The notes: generated by a model from the letters alone, not told the origin. 64,000 bases of DNA from Ruegeria discodermiae (GCF_030758345.1 NZ_JAVAMO010000023.1:1-64000); one strand, 5' to 3'. Shown: positions 41,961-50,952, numbered from the stretch's first letter. Made by a program: numbers and translations.

Positions 41961-43496
41961 ATGAGTAAGCAAGTTCCCGTTATTGCGGCCAAAACACCTG
42001 CAAAAGTCGAACTCGAAAAAGGAAAGGACTACTTTTGGTGCCGGTGCGGACTGTCAATGAGCCAGCCATTCTGCGATGGCTCTCATGCCGGATCCGACGT
42101 CAAGCCGTTGAAGTATACTGCAGAGAAATCTGGCACAGCAGCTCTTTGTCGATGCAAGGCAACCGCCAACGGTCCTTTCTGCGATGGAACTCATGCGACG
42201 CTTGGCGATCTAGAACCTGGTGATACCGCACCAGAGCCTAAGTCTGACATTCCGCTCGCTAAAGCCACTCCGGAGGAACCCACCGTCGCACGCATTCATG
42301 AACTCGCCCGCGATGGTTTGTCCAAACTTGGACATCACGGCGAGATGGGCGCGATGGGCGTACCACGCAAGGACCTACCCCATTGGGACGATATTCAAAT
42401 CCTGCCTGCTCAAATGGCGCGCAAACCGTTGCTGGATGACGTGGACGTGGCGACCTCGGTGACGATCGGACAGCGCGCACGGAAGCCGCTGAAACTTGAG
42501 ATTCCACTATTTGTTTCAGACATGAGTTACGGGGCGCTCTCGGAAGAAGCAAAGACGGCTTTGGCGCGTGGAGCGGAATTGGCTGGAACGGGGATTTGCT
42601 CTGGGGAAGGCGGAATGCTGCCCGAAGAGCAGGCAGAGAACAGTCGGTATTTCTACGAACTAGCCTCGGCCAAGTTTGGCTGGCGCCCAGAACTTGTCGA
42701 ACACGTTCAAGCCTTCCACTTCAAGGGAGGACAGGGTGCGAAAACTGGAACCGGAGGACATCTACCTGGAGATAAGGTGCAAGGTATAATCGCCGAAGTT
42801 CGAGAATTGGAACCTGGGCAACCTGCGATCTCTCCTGCCACATTCGCTGATCTGCGGGAACCGAGTGATTTCCGCAATTTGGCGGATGAGGTTCGCGAGC
42901 GTTCTGGCGGTATCCCTATCGGCTTCAAGCTGTCAGCCAATCACATAGAAGATGATATCGATTTCGCACTAGAGGCCAGTGCTGACTACATCATTCTTGA
43001 TGGGCGCGGCGGTGGCACGGGCGCCGCTCCGCTCATTTTCCGAAACCATATTTCGGTACCCACAATTCCAGCGCTCGCAAGAGCGCGCAAACATCTGGAC
43101 GCCAAGACTGGGCAAGACGTTTCGCTGGTCATAACCGGTGGGCTGCGCGTGGCAGAAGATTTTGCAAAAGCTATAGCGATGGGCGCAGATGCAATCGCCG
43201 TGAGCAATTCTGCAATGCAGGCTGTGGGCTGCATTGCGGCGCGTATGTGCAACTCAAACAACTGCCCCGTCGGTGTGGCAACACAGAAACCGGAATTGCG
43301 CAAGCGCCTCGATGTGCAAATTGGCGCTGAGAAACTCGCTCGTTATTTCGGTGCAAGTGTGGAATTGATGCAGGTCTTGGCCCGCGCTTGCGGACACAAC
43401 AACCTTTCGGATTTCCATCATGGAGATATCACAACGTGGAAACGGGAGATGGCAGAGTTGAGTGGCGTTAAGTTCTCTGGATTAAACACATTTTAG
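41961..43496 (+). CDS. FMN-binding glutamate synthase family protein with N-terminal CDGSH Fe-S domains
   Basis: 511 residues from the ATG at 41961 (CCGGAG upstream). Two CDGSH motifs stand at the N-terminus, WCRCGLSMSQPFCDGSH (~residues 26-42) and LCRCKATANGPFCDGTH (~64-80), each able to hold a [2Fe-2S] cluster by three Cys and one His. After a linker comes a GltB-type synthase domain (~110-505): LFVSDMSYGALSEEAKTALARGAE, HFKGGQGAKTGTGGHLPG, DYIILDGRGGGTGAAPLIF, and CIAARMCNSNNCPVGVATQ, the [3Fe-4S] Cys set of glutamate synthase. No glutaminase domain is present. The reaction is unknown; electron transfer from the CDGSH part to FMN is plausible. Confidence 0.88.
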   Translation: MSKQVPVIAAKTPAKVELEKGKDYFWCRCGLSMSQPFCDGSHAGSDVKPLKYTAEKSGTAALCRCKATANGPFCDGTHATLGDLEPGDTAPEPKSDIPLAKATPEEPTVARIHELARDGLSKLGHHGEMGAMGVPRKDLPHWDDIQILPAQMARKPLLDDVDVATSVTIGQRARKPLKLEIPLFVSDMSYGALSEEAKTALARGAELAGTGICSGEGGMLPEEQAENSRYFYELASAKFGWRPELVEHVQAFHFKGGQGAKTGTGGHLPGDKVQGIIAEVRELEPGQPAISPATFADLREPSDFRNLADEVRERSGGIPIGFKLSANHIEDDIDFALEASADYIILDGRGGGTGAAPLIFRNHISVPTIPALARARKHLDAKTGQDVSLVITGGLRVAEDFAKAIAMGADAIAVSNSAMQAVGCIAARMCNSNNCPVGVATQKPELRKRLDVQIGAEKLARYFGASVELMQVLARACGHNNLSDFHHGDITTWKREMAELSGVKFSGLNTF

Positions 43497-43535
43497 CAAA
43501 GTGCAGTCGGCCCCTTGCGAACCTTCATCGATAAG

Positions 43536-43563
43536 TCAAGATGCTGCGTCCGCAGCCCGCTTT
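43536..43563. repeat. Dispersed palindromic repeat (inverse of 54787-54814)
   Basis: A 28-bp unit with the core GCTGCGTCCGCAGC. Read on the minus strand, it matches 54787-54814 at 26 of 28 positions, the two differences lying in the palindrome centre. Confidence 0.6.
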
Positions 43564-43668
43564 TCTAAAATTCGCTATGGGTGCACCTTCTCGGCTGTGG
43601 CCGATGACTGCATCGGGACAGAGCGCACCTTTACGAGAAATTCCTGAAGGTCTGCTTTCATTGACAGA

Positions 43669-43692
43669 AGGGGCGACACGACGGCCGCCCCC
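43669..43692 (-). terminator. Possible terminator of the YHS gene
   Basis: On the minus strand GGGGCG pairs with CGCCCC across a 10-nt loop and is followed by TTCTGTC. It lies 26 bp 3' of the YHS-domain gene. The T-run is weak. Confidence 0.45.
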
Positions 43693-43717
43693 TCGACTTA
43701 GAATGTGACTGCCAGAC

Positions 43718-44203
43718 CTACAAGGCTTCCACCGCTGTGCTGCGGATGTCTTGCCACTGGTTTTCGGCTTTTGAGATCGTGCCTGCGCGATCTTTGTTGA
43801 ATTCATCAAAGATTGCGCGGTTCAGGAAAACGTAGAGCTTGTCTTCGATGACAGCGTGGAACTCGGGGTCACCGTCGAACTTTTTGCCCACGGAAACGCC
43901 AAAAGTGCAGTAGCCACCGTTCTGGGGCAGGAACGCCGCAGGGTTTGCTTCAAAGGCTTTCATGTTGGCTTCTGAGGTGAAGTAGTAAGCCACATCATCA
44001 TGGACGGCGGTGAATGCAGCGGAACCCTCAACCGGGTTTGCAGTTGCGATGAATTCAACCGGATCCACCCCATGCAGGCCCAGAGGCGCACCGGCGGCGG
44101 TAATCCCACGCGATACGTTGTATTCGTCAGCCGCCATGGCTGCTGTGCCGCTGAGAGCTAGGCCGGCGAAAATAGCGGAGGCTATTGCGAGTGTCTTGAT
44201 CAT
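43718..44203 (-). CDS. YHS domain-containing exported protein
   Basis: 161 residues from the ATG at 44203 (AAGGAATT upstream) with a signal peptide (IKTLAIASAIFAGLALSGTAAMA). The mature part matches the YHS-domain family: LGLHGVDPVEFIATANPVEGSAAFTAVHDDVAYYFTSEANMKAFEANPAAFLPQNGGYCTFGVSVGKKFDGDP. The single Cys of GYCTFGV is the conserved one. Such periplasmic proteins are thought to bind metal, but their role is not established. A terminator-like stem follows. Confidence 0.85.
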   Translation of the reverse strand: MIKTLAIASAIFAGLALSGTAAMAADEYNVSRGITAAGAPLGLHGVDPVEFIATANPVEGSAAFTAVHDDVAYYFTSEANMKAFEANPAAFLPQNGGYCTFGVSVGKKFDGDPEFHAVIEDKLYVFLNRAIFDEFNKDRAGTISKAENQWQDIRSTAVEAL

Positions 44204-44381
44204 TTGGAATTCCTTTTTTGACTGCGAGGCCCGACCACCGAGCACTCATCTCGTGCTCAAAAAGATTGCCTTCTAAGAACGATCAATCAATTATCCTGCC
44301 AAAAATACGAACTTCTGGTATTTTATTTCGAACGATCTGACTGATCTGTGTTGGAGCGAACAGCCATGTCTTGAAACGCGA

Positions 44382-44410
44382 AAGGGGCCGCATCAAATGT
44401 GCGGCCCTTA
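44382..44410 (-). terminator. Terminator of the SPW-repeat gene
   Basis: On the minus strand AAGGGCCGCA pairs with TGCGGCCCCTT (one bulge) around a short loop and is followed by TTCGCGTTT. It lies 17 bp 3' of the small membrane-protein gene. Confidence 0.6.
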
Positions 44411-44426
44411 GCGACGTTACGGTGTC

Positions 44427-44795
44427 TCAAGCGCTCAGCACCGCGTCTTCTGGTTGATGTAGTCCAACAACCAAGAGGACGGTCCCGCCGAGCAATGCAT
44501 AGTACCAGAAATCAAGGCCCGTGAAGTTGAGCAGGAACGGCGCAATAACGAAGGTCACACCGACAAGGAAGTCGACCGTGAGGTGTAAACTGTACGGCAG
44601 CACTCGAATGACACCCAGGTGATGATCCGTAAGGACCGTCAGCCCGAAGGCGGCAATGCCAGTAGCGACAGAGAGCCAAAACGCCATTGGGTTTTGTGCG
44701 CCCAAGCCGAAGATAAATGGCATGACAATGAGGCCAATGGCGACAGGATAGTCGAGATATGCGTGGATGGTTTTGGTGACAAAGCGTAGAGACAT
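44427..44795 (-). CDS. SPW-repeat-like small membrane protein
   Basis: 122 residues with four hydrophobic segments arranged as two similar halves (DYPVAIGLIVMPFIFGLG and DFLVGVTFVIAPFLLNFTG), as in SPW-repeat proteins. The role is unknown. GAGGAAAA precedes the start. It lies between the YHS gene and the AraC regulator on the same strand. Confidence 0.78.
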   Translation of the reverse strand: MSLRFVTKTIHAYLDYPVAIGLIVMPFIFGLGAQNPMAFWLSVATGIAAFGLTVLTDHHLGVIRVLPYSLHLTVDFLVGVTFVIAPFLLNFTGLDFWYYALLGGTVLLVVGLHQPEDAVLSA

Positions 44796-44909
44796 GGTAG
44801 TTTTCCTCTTGTTCTAAACTGCGACGCAGCATTGATGAGGCCAAATTAGGCCTTCGACAGAGGTCAAACCATGTCCGTAAGTTTTGAATAGTGCGCAGAT
44901 CGTTCAGAC

Positions 44910-45860
44910 TTACGAACGAACGGGGTTTTGCGACTTTCGGAACTCTGCCGGCGTCATCCCGGTCTCTTTTTTGAAAACCCGCGTGAATGACGAGTCCGAT
45001 GCATATCCGGCATTTTCAGCGGCTTCCGCTAGAGAGGTGCCAGGCTCTTGCAGAACTTTCTTGGCAAGCTCCATACGCCATCTCGTGACGTATTCCATTG
45101 GCGTCATGCTCATCGTTTTCTGAAATTGAACCGCAAAGCTGGTGCGTGACATCCCTGCGGCCTGGGCAAGTTTTTCCACTGTCCAACTGTCGGTCGGAGA
45201 TTTGTGAAACGCATCGAGGGCACGGCTCAGGTTCTTGTCCGAAAACGCACCCAAACCCCATTCGGTGGCCTCGTCACCATTAATGAAGCTACGGATGGCT
45301 TGAGCGAGGATTGCTTCTGACATTTTCAGCGCGATCAGGTCTCCGCCCAGTTTTGTCCCACCAGCCTCTTCGCCAATCATACGAAGTGTGGCTTCCATCC
45401 AGCGACCGGCGCTTTCACCGTAGTTTTTCAGATGGATATACGGTGGCAGGCGATCCAGCAGAATGTGCCTTGAGCTTGGGTCGAACGAGAAATGCCCGCA
45501 AACAAGCTGCGTTTCGCTCTGCGGTTCATCACCACCAAAAACCAATACACCTGACCCATCGTAGCCCGATTTTTCCAACACGGTGTCAAGCGGCAGGACT
45601 GTCTTCTCTGGCTCATGACCGCAATACAGCGAATGCGACGCCCCATGCGGAATGATGACGAGATCGCCCTGCGCCAGGTCTATAACCGTGTCGGTACCTT
45701 CGACGCGCACAAGGCAGCTACCGCGATGCGCAAAGTGAAATCGGGCAACGTTCTCGTAACTCGGTACGGCGACGCCCCAGGGTTTGGTGAACGATGTGCG
45801 AAAGTACAGCGTCCCGCGCATGGATAGGCTGGTCAGAATGTGGCTTAGAAGATCGAGCAT
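44910..45860 (-). CDS. AraC-family transcriptional regulator
   Basis: 316 residues. The N-terminal cupin-like sensor (residues ~15-190) has VARFHFAHRGSCLVRVEGTDTVIDLAQGDLVIIPHGASHSLY. The C-terminal pair of helix-turn-helix motifs (~210-310) has WTVEKLAQAAGMSRTSFAVQFQKTMSMTPMEYVTRWRMELAKKVL and SLAEAAENAGYASDSSFTRVFKKETGMTPAEFRKS. This layout is shared with the 'cupin_6' AraC branch. Targets may be the nearby SPW and YHS genes; no operator was identified. Confidence 0.92.
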   Translation of the reverse strand: MLDLLSHILTSLSMRGTLYFRTSFTKPWGVAVPSYENVARFHFAHRGSCLVRVEGTDTVIDLAQGDLVIIPHGASHSLYCGHEPEKTVLPLDTVLEKSGYDGSGVLVFGGDEPQSETQLVCGHFSFDPSSRHILLDRLPPYIHLKNYGESAGRWMEATLRMIGEEAGGTKLGGDLIALKMSEAILAQAIRSFINGDEATEWGLGAFSDKNLSRALDAFHKSPTDSWTVEKLAQAAGMSRTSFAVQFQKTMSMTPMEYVTRWRMELAKKVLQEPGTSLAEAAENAGYASDSSFTRVFKKETGMTPAEFRKSQNPVRS

Positions 45861-46303
45861 TCCTTCTGTCTAAGCAGTTGGTTGCGAATGTACAGCGCTG
45901 TGAACGATCTGCACAACTATTAGAACATTTAGCCATATTTTAGTACGATGGGGAGCCACTTGTCCTGGTTGGATATCGGCTCATACCGGTCACTCGACAC
46001 GGTACCGATTTTCTGCATTTGCAGCCCGGATTCCGGTCATTCGCCGCGCCCGCAAAATCTGTGGTTGGGCGAATTCAAAGATCGCGGGACCTCAGCCGCC
46101 CTTCGAATTCTTGGTTGCAAGGTCCGCTGTGTACGCTTCTCGATTGCGGCAAAAAGCACCACGTGCGGAAGTAACTGCCTATTCTAGCTTTCTCGTCGCT
46201 ATGTAAGATTCGCAGGTCTCATATGCATTGACTACGGGTACTCACGCGTGGATCGTTTGCTATGTGCTGCGGGCAACCGAAAATTGCTTAGAGCATCTAG
46301 ACT
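45861..46303. other. Intergenic region upstream of a small ORF
   Basis: About 440 bp with no supported gene. It separates the AraC gene from the 31-codon ORF at 46304 and should hold the promoter of that ORF. Confidence 0.4.
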
Positions 46304-46399
46304 ATGAAAAACTTCGTAAGAGACTTTATGGGCATCGCGGCTATGACCTTGGTGACCGGGTCGTTTTTTGCAGTGCATACTTGGATGTATGTCCAATAG
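46304..46399 (+). CDS. Small membrane protein, 31 residues
   Basis: The ATG at 46304 opens MKNFVRDFMGIAAMTLVTGS then FFAVHTWMYVQ and a TAG stop. A charged N-terminus is followed by one hydrophobic helix of about 20 residues, a common form for bacterial small membrane proteins. A strong rho-independent terminator (46484-46510) stands 85 bp downstream on the same strand, and no other gene uses it, which supports a short transcript. The ribosome-binding site is weak (GAG at about ten bases). No family was recognised. Confidence 0.5.
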   Translation: MKNFVRDFMGIAAMTLVTGSFFAVHTWMYVQ

Positions 46400-46483
46400 C
46401 ATATGAGTTCTCCGATTTGATTTGCCTGTCTGAGTAGGTCGGAAAGAGAGAAACGCTGGAAAAGACGAGTCGCGAATGCAGAG

Positions 46484-46510
46484 AAAGCGCCCCAAACCCA
46501 GGCGCTTTTT
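46484..46510 (+). terminator. Rho-independent terminator
   Basis: AAAGCGCC and GGCGCTTT form a perfect 8-bp stem with a 9-nt loop, ending in TTTTT. It points rightward and lies after the 31-codon ORF, 100 bp before the end of the leftward LysR gene. Confidence 0.75.
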
Positions 46511-46612
46511 CGCTGTTTCTGTCGCGCAACTTGTTTGTGTGATCAAAATTCGGAAAACCCAAACCAAGATGGGGAATTTTTGTAGGCGCGTCGTGCACGA
46601 ACTGGCAGGAAA

Positions 46613-47518
46613 CTAGCCGCCCTTTCTAAATGTACTTACCTGTCGCGCGAAACGGCTGACTGTGGCTGGCAGGGGCGAAACCACACGTTGCGGATAAACT
46701 GCCCAGAATTCTAGTTGCGGCAAGGCTGGTTTTGGATCAAGCGCAATCAACTTCCCATCATCAACCTCTGTCTGGTAGATAATCGGTGGCAACATGCTAA
46801 CTCCCAAACCCGCTTTCGTTAAGACCGCCATCGCGGAAAGCGAGTGGCAAACCGCACTGTTGCGAATAAGCGTTTCGTCTCTCTGGAACCAGTCGAGAAT
46901 ATCATCGTGCATGGTTGAGCCGGGGCCATGTGTGATGATCGGTAGTTCTCGAAAGTCGGTTGGCACTATCGTGCGTTGCTGCAGCCCGGACCGGGGGGCA
47001 GTCATCCAAGTATAGGATGTGGTCCCAAGTGACTCCAATACAATGCCGTCTTGTTCAATTGGACCTGAGACCAACAGAAGTTCCAGGTTTCCGCGCTCAT
47101 AACTTTCCCAGAGCGTCTGCGTTAGACCCACGTGGACTTCTAGAACAACACTTGGAGTCCTTTGCTTCACTTCCTGCACAAGTTCCGGCAGCCAGGAAAG
47201 CGCAATTGTTTCGTTCACGCCTACCCTAAGAAGTCCGCTGAGGCTCTCTTGCTTGGCCAAACGAGTATGCATTTCTGCAGAGAGCGAAAGCAATTCTTCA
47301 GCACTTTCAACAGCTTCCACCCCTTTTGGTGTGAGGGTGGCACGACGACGGCTGCGATCGAACAACAGGACACCCAGGCCGGTTTCGAGATCGCTAATGC
47401 GCTGGGAAATCGCGGGTTGACTGGTATTCAGCTTTCGCGCCGCAGCCGCGAAACTTCCCATTCGTGCAACCCAATAAAGTGCTTCCAACTGCCGGAAATC
47501 AAACGGATGTCGAGCCAT
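46613..47518 (-). CDS. LysR-family transcriptional regulator
   Basis: 301 residues from the ATG at 47518, which gives a normal LysR N-terminus (FDFRQLEALYWVARMGSFAAAARKLNTSQPAISQRISDLE); an in-frame start at 47581 would add 21 hydrophobic residues. The effector domain follows (LLRVGVNETIALSWLPELVQEV). It is divergent from a TRAP operon linked to a DUF1989-GcvT enzyme and so probably controls that operon. A short palindrome lies between them. Confidence 0.9.
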   Translation of the reverse strand: MARHPFDFRQLEALYWVARMGSFAAAARKLNTSQPAISQRISDLETGLGVLLFDRSRRRATLTPKGVEAVESAEELLSLSAEMHTRLAKQESLSGLLRVGVNETIALSWLPELVQEVKQRTPSVVLEVHVGLTQTLWESYERGNLELLLVSGPIEQDGIVLESLGTTSYTWMTAPRSGLQQRTIVPTDFRELPIITHGPGSTMHDDILDWFQRDETLIRNSAVCHSLSAMAVLTKAGLGVSMLPPIIYQTEVDDGKLIALDPKPALPQLEFWAVYPQRVVSPLPATVSRFARQVSTFRKGG

Positions 47519-47545
47519 GGCATAATTTCTAACACATAATGATTT

Positions 47546-47557
47546 CTTATCAATAAG
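47546..47557. promoter_or_regulatory. Candidate LysR binding palindrome
   Basis: CTTAT-CA-ATAAG, a perfect 5-bp inverted repeat with a 2-bp spacer in the AT-rich gap between the LysR gene and dctP. It lies 28 bp upstream of the LysR start. LysR sites often have T-N11-A symmetry, which this sequence can meet; the assignment is tentative. Confidence 0.35.
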
Positions 47558-47682
47558 TATAACAACTATCACAGTTTTCATATGAAACGTCCCTGTTTAG
47601 CCTGAACTGGCATTAGTAAGTCGCGGCTAGAGAGAAAGTGCTGACGAACGGCACCAGCTGTCAAAACTGGGAGACTGAATTC

Positions 47683-48720
47683 ATGAACTTACATCAGATG
47701 AAGCGTACGGCTCGAGGATTGATCGGCGCTGCAGCAGTGTTCGGAACGATCCTGACCGCTCAGCCAGCACTCGCCAAAACGGTTCTCAAGGCCAACAGCC
47801 AGTGGCCGGAAGCACATTCGGGTTCGCAAGTCGACAAATGGTGGGCCGAAGAAATTGAAAAACGTACCAATGGAGAGGTGCAGGTTCGACTGTTTTTTAG
47901 CAGTGCATTGGGTAAGGCAGGCGAGAATCTGGAGCTAATGCGCAGCGGCGCTATCGAGATCGCCATGATGTCTCCGGGTTACTTTCCAGCGCAGTTGCCA
48001 ATGCATGCCGCGCCCAACTCCATCCCAATGGCCATGGACACAGTGGGCCAAGCCACAGAGCTAATGGAACGATTGATGGACGAGGTGCCGGCACTCAACG
48101 CGGAAGCCGAAGAGAACGGCCTCAAGACGCTGTTCTTTCACCATCTGAACCCCTACCTTCTGGTTTGCAAAGAGCCAGTGACAGATGTTGCGGGAATGGC
48201 TGGAAAAAAACTCCGGACATGGGGAGAGGCGTTGCCGCAAGCAGCACAAGCAGTAGGGGCAACCCCTGTAACGCTGTTCTTGCCCGAAGTTTACGAGGGG
48301 TTATCCCGAGGAACCGTGGACTGCATCCCATTCTCGGTTGATCTCGTTGTGAATTACAAGATCTACGAAGTGGCAAAACATATTTCTGAGATCACAATCT
48401 GGGAAGGGCCCACCAATGCTACCTGGATTTCTCTTGATGCCTGGAATGAATTGAGCCCGGAACATCAGGCGATCATTGAAGAAGTCTCGCGTGAAGCAAT
48501 GCGGAAAGACCGCGATGTAACCCTGGCCGCCGACGCTGGGGCTCGTGAAACGCTGGCTGATCTGGGCGTTACATTCCACGAGTTTCCTGAAGAGGAACAG
48601 CAAAAGTGGCGCGATGCAAACCCTGACTTTTTCGCCGACTTTATTTCTGTCATGGACGAAAAAGGCCAAGGGGACGATGCGCGCAAAATGATCTCGATCT
48701 GGAACGAGGTTGTTCAGTAG
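47683..48720 (+). CDS. dctP: TRAP transporter substrate-binding protein (DctP)
   Basis: 345 residues from the ATG at 47683 (GGGAGA upstream) with a signal peptide MKRTARGLIGAAAVFGTILTAQPALA after five leading residues. DctP features are ANSQWPEAHSGSQVDKWWAEEIEKRTNGEVQVRLFFSSALGKAGENLELMRSGAIEIAMMSPGYF and AGKKLRTWGEALPQAAQAVGATPVTLFLPEVYEGLSRGTVDCIP. The Arg of KLRTW is the usual carboxylate anchor. It is separated by 335 bp and a strong hairpin from the permease genes. The ligand may be the substrate of the DUF1989-GcvT enzyme. Confidence 0.9.
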   Translation: MNLHQMKRTARGLIGAAAVFGTILTAQPALAKTVLKANSQWPEAHSGSQVDKWWAEEIEKRTNGEVQVRLFFSSALGKAGENLELMRSGAIEIAMMSPGYFPAQLPMHAAPNSIPMAMDTVGQATELMERLMDEVPALNAEAEENGLKTLFFHHLNPYLLVCKEPVTDVAGMAGKKLRTWGEALPQAAQAVGATPVTLFLPEVYEGLSRGTVDCIPFSVDLVVNYKIYEVAKHISEITIWEGPTNATWISLDAWNELSPEHQAIIEEVSREAMRKDRDVTLAADAGARETLADLGVTFHEFPEEEQQKWRDANPDFFADFISVMDEKGQGDDARKMISIWNEVVQ

Positions 48721-49055
48721 ATCCTTCCGGTGGTCACCTGTTTCCGTTCGGAAATGGGCGCAGGTGACCACACCTTAACGTCTGAAAAGTTAGGCCGCTT
48801 GGATTTTGTGACTTTGCTCTAAAGGGTTCGCACTCTCTTCGTTCGCGGTCCCATTAGAGTTTTACCAAGCATCTAGCAGAATGCGCGAAGCATTCAGAGG
48901 TTGAAATCTACACAGCTACCAAAGGCCGAAAGCAAAGGCGTTTGAAATCCTCAGGTGGCAAGAATGGTGATTGCCAATAGCAACACCGGGAAGAGCAAGC
49001 AGCCCGCCGGAACCAAGCGACGGCACTTTTAAGCTACAGCAGCAAGGAGAGCATT
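48721..49055. other. Intergenic region between dctP and dctQ
   Basis: 335 bp, long for a TRAP operon. It holds the strong hairpin at 48729-48771 and otherwise no gene or clear site. A separate promoter for dctQM is possible. Confidence 0.45.
48729..48771 (+). other. Strong hairpin after dctP
   Basis: GTGGTCACCTG and CAGGTGACCAC form a perfect 11-bp stem; an inner TTTCCG...CGGAAA stem makes it a double hairpin. No T-run follows. It is placed like the hairpins after the other binding-protein genes. Confidence 0.65.
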
Positions 49056-49619
49056 ATGTCAGGGAATGGCAGCACGCCAATGACCCATTCCGGGATGGCT
49101 CGGACGCTTCAAAAGCTACGACGGGGCGCAGCGGTCGTTGCTGGTTTTGCTATGCTGGCCATGATGCTGACCGGAGCGCTTGACGTCATCGGCACCAATG
49201 TCTTGGCGTCGCCGATCCCTGCAGCATTCGAATTTATGGCGACCATGATGGTCCTGGTGATATTTTTCTCTGTCGCCCTCGCTCAAGCTCAGCGGTCACA
49301 CATCAGAGTTGGCGTGTTTACCGATAACCTACCCAGACCGTTGCGCAAGCTCACGGACATCCTGCAGTTTTTGTTAAGTCTCGTGTTTTTTGGATTTGTC
49401 GCATGGTTCGGCTGGAAGTCTGGCCTTCGGAGTTTTGAAGTCGGAGAGTACGTATCGGGCGCAGTCAACTTTCCGATCTGGCCGGCTCGTTTTGCACTGG
49501 CAGTCGGGGCGACCCTCATGGTTCTCCAAAACCTTTATGACCTTGTTGCGTGCGTCCTTGGCCGTGATGACGCCACCGAGACCGAGCGCGCCGTCGAGCG
49601 CGACACTCAGATTCCGTAA
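49056..49619 (+). CDS. dctQ: TRAP transporter small permease (DctQ)
   Basis: 187 residues with four membrane segments and DctQ-type features (LDVIGTNVLASPIPAAFEFMATMMVLVIFFSVALAQAQRSHIRVGVFTDNLPRPL). AAGGAGA precedes the ATG. It is encoded 19 bp before dctM. Confidence 0.87.
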   Translation: MSGNGSTPMTHSGMARTLQKLRRGAAVVAGFAMLAMMLTGALDVIGTNVLASPIPAAFEFMATMMVLVIFFSVALAQAQRSHIRVGVFTDNLPRPLRKLTDILQFLLSLVFFGFVAWFGWKSGLRSFEVGEYVSGAVNFPIWPARFALAVGATLMVLQNLYDLVACVLGRDDATETERAVERDTQIP

Positions 49620-49638
49620 GACATCCTGAGGAATAGTC

Positions 49639-50949
49639 ATGGAACCCCTTACAATTGCTATCTTGGCCGCGGTTTTCCTCTTCCTGTTCCTGGGTTTTGG
49701 GATACCAGTAGGTGTGGCAATGGGTCTTGTCGGCGTCGGCGGTATGCTCATTGATCTCGGGCCGAACTTTGCGTTTGGGCAACTGCAAACCTTGCCGTTT
49801 GCAGTGGTCAACGACTACTCGCTCGCAGTTTTGCCCATGTTCGTGCTGATGGGAGTGCTGGCAGAAGCTTCGGGTGTAACGGCCGAAGTATTCCGAGTGG
49901 CAGACATATGGTTGCGCCGCATGAAGGGGGGGCTCTATCAGGCTGTCATCGTCGGATCAGGGATCTTCGCCGCCATATCTGGATCCACAGCGGTTAATGC
50001 CGTGGTTTTCACCCGAATAGCATTTCCAGAGATGGTCAAATACGGGTATTCGCGCAGTTTGTCTTTGGGTGCAATCGCGGGTGCTGGCAGCTTCGCCGCG
50101 ATGATCCCACCGTCGATCACTATGGTGATTTACGCTGTAATGACAGAGCAATCAGTAGGCCAACTCTTAATTGCCGGGGTGATTCCCGGCTTGATTACAG
50201 CTGTTGTTTATCTGTCCGGAGTCCGCGTTTTGGTTGGCATCAAACCAGACTTGGCGCCACCGATCACCGAAGCTGTTCCGATGCGTGATAAGTTGAGCGC
50301 TTTGCGAGGAATATGGCCAATCCCGGTGCTCCTCATGCTCGTATTGGGCGGAATTTACACAGGCGCGTTTCCTCCCTCTGCAGCAGGTGCAGTTGGTGCG
50401 TTCGGCGCGTTCCTTTACGCGCTTTCGCGTAAAAAGACCTTCAAAGGCTGGTTGGTTCCCGCGCTTCAGGATGCTGCCTTCATCAGTTGCATTTTGTTCA
50501 TTGTGCTTATCGGTGGTTTGCTTCTGTCCCGGATGCTCGTCGTGGTCGGCGTGATCGATGATATTGTATTGATCGTCACCGCCATCGCAGACACACCAAT
50601 AAAATTCCTCCTCCTCGTCTCTGCAATCTACATCGTGCTTGGGTGTTTTTTGGACACCACTTCAATGATGGTTGTGACCTTGCCGTTCTTCTTTCCTGTC
50701 ACCCAAGAGTTGGGAATAGATCCAATATGGTTCGGCATCGTAGTAACAAAACTGATCGAGATATCAGTCGTCACTCCTCCTGTTGGGCTAAACCTATTTG
50801 CTGTGATGGGAGGCGTTAAGGGGCAAGCGACCTTTACAGATATCTACAAAGGCGTTGTTCCGTTTATTTTATTTGATCTCATCGTACTTGGGCTTCTCAT
50901 CGTTTTGCCGGGACTTGCGACATGGCTGCCGCAGGCGATGATCCAGTGA
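49639..50949 (+). CDS. dctM: TRAP transporter large permease (DctM)
   Basis: 436 residues, about twelve helices, with DctM signatures LAVLPMFVLMGVLAEASGVTAEVFRVADIWLRR, IFAAISGSTAVNAVVFTRIAFPEMVKYGYSRSLSLGAIAGAGSFAAMIPPSI and FLDTTSMMVVTLPFFFPVTQELGIDPIWFGI. It ends 3 bp before the start of the DUF1989-GcvT gene, so transport and enzyme are one operon. Confidence 0.93.
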   Translation: MEPLTIAILAAVFLFLFLGFGIPVGVAMGLVGVGGMLIDLGPNFAFGQLQTLPFAVVNDYSLAVLPMFVLMGVLAEASGVTAEVFRVADIWLRRMKGGLYQAVIVGSGIFAAISGSTAVNAVVFTRIAFPEMVKYGYSRSLSLGAIAGAGSFAAMIPPSITMVIYAVMTEQSVGQLLIAGVIPGLITAVVYLSGVRVLVGIKPDLAPPITEAVPMRDKLSALRGIWPIPVLLMLVLGGIYTGAFPPSAAGAVGAFGAFLYALSRKKTFKGWLVPALQDAAFISCILFIVLIGGLLLSRMLVVVGVIDDIVLIVTAIADTPIKFLLLVSAIYIVLGCFLDTTSMMVVTLPFFFPVTQELGIDPIWFGIVVTKLIEISVVTPPVGLNLFAVMGGVKGQATFTDIYKGVVPFILFDLIVLGLLIVLPGLATWLPQAMIQ

Positions 50950-50952
50950 TGA

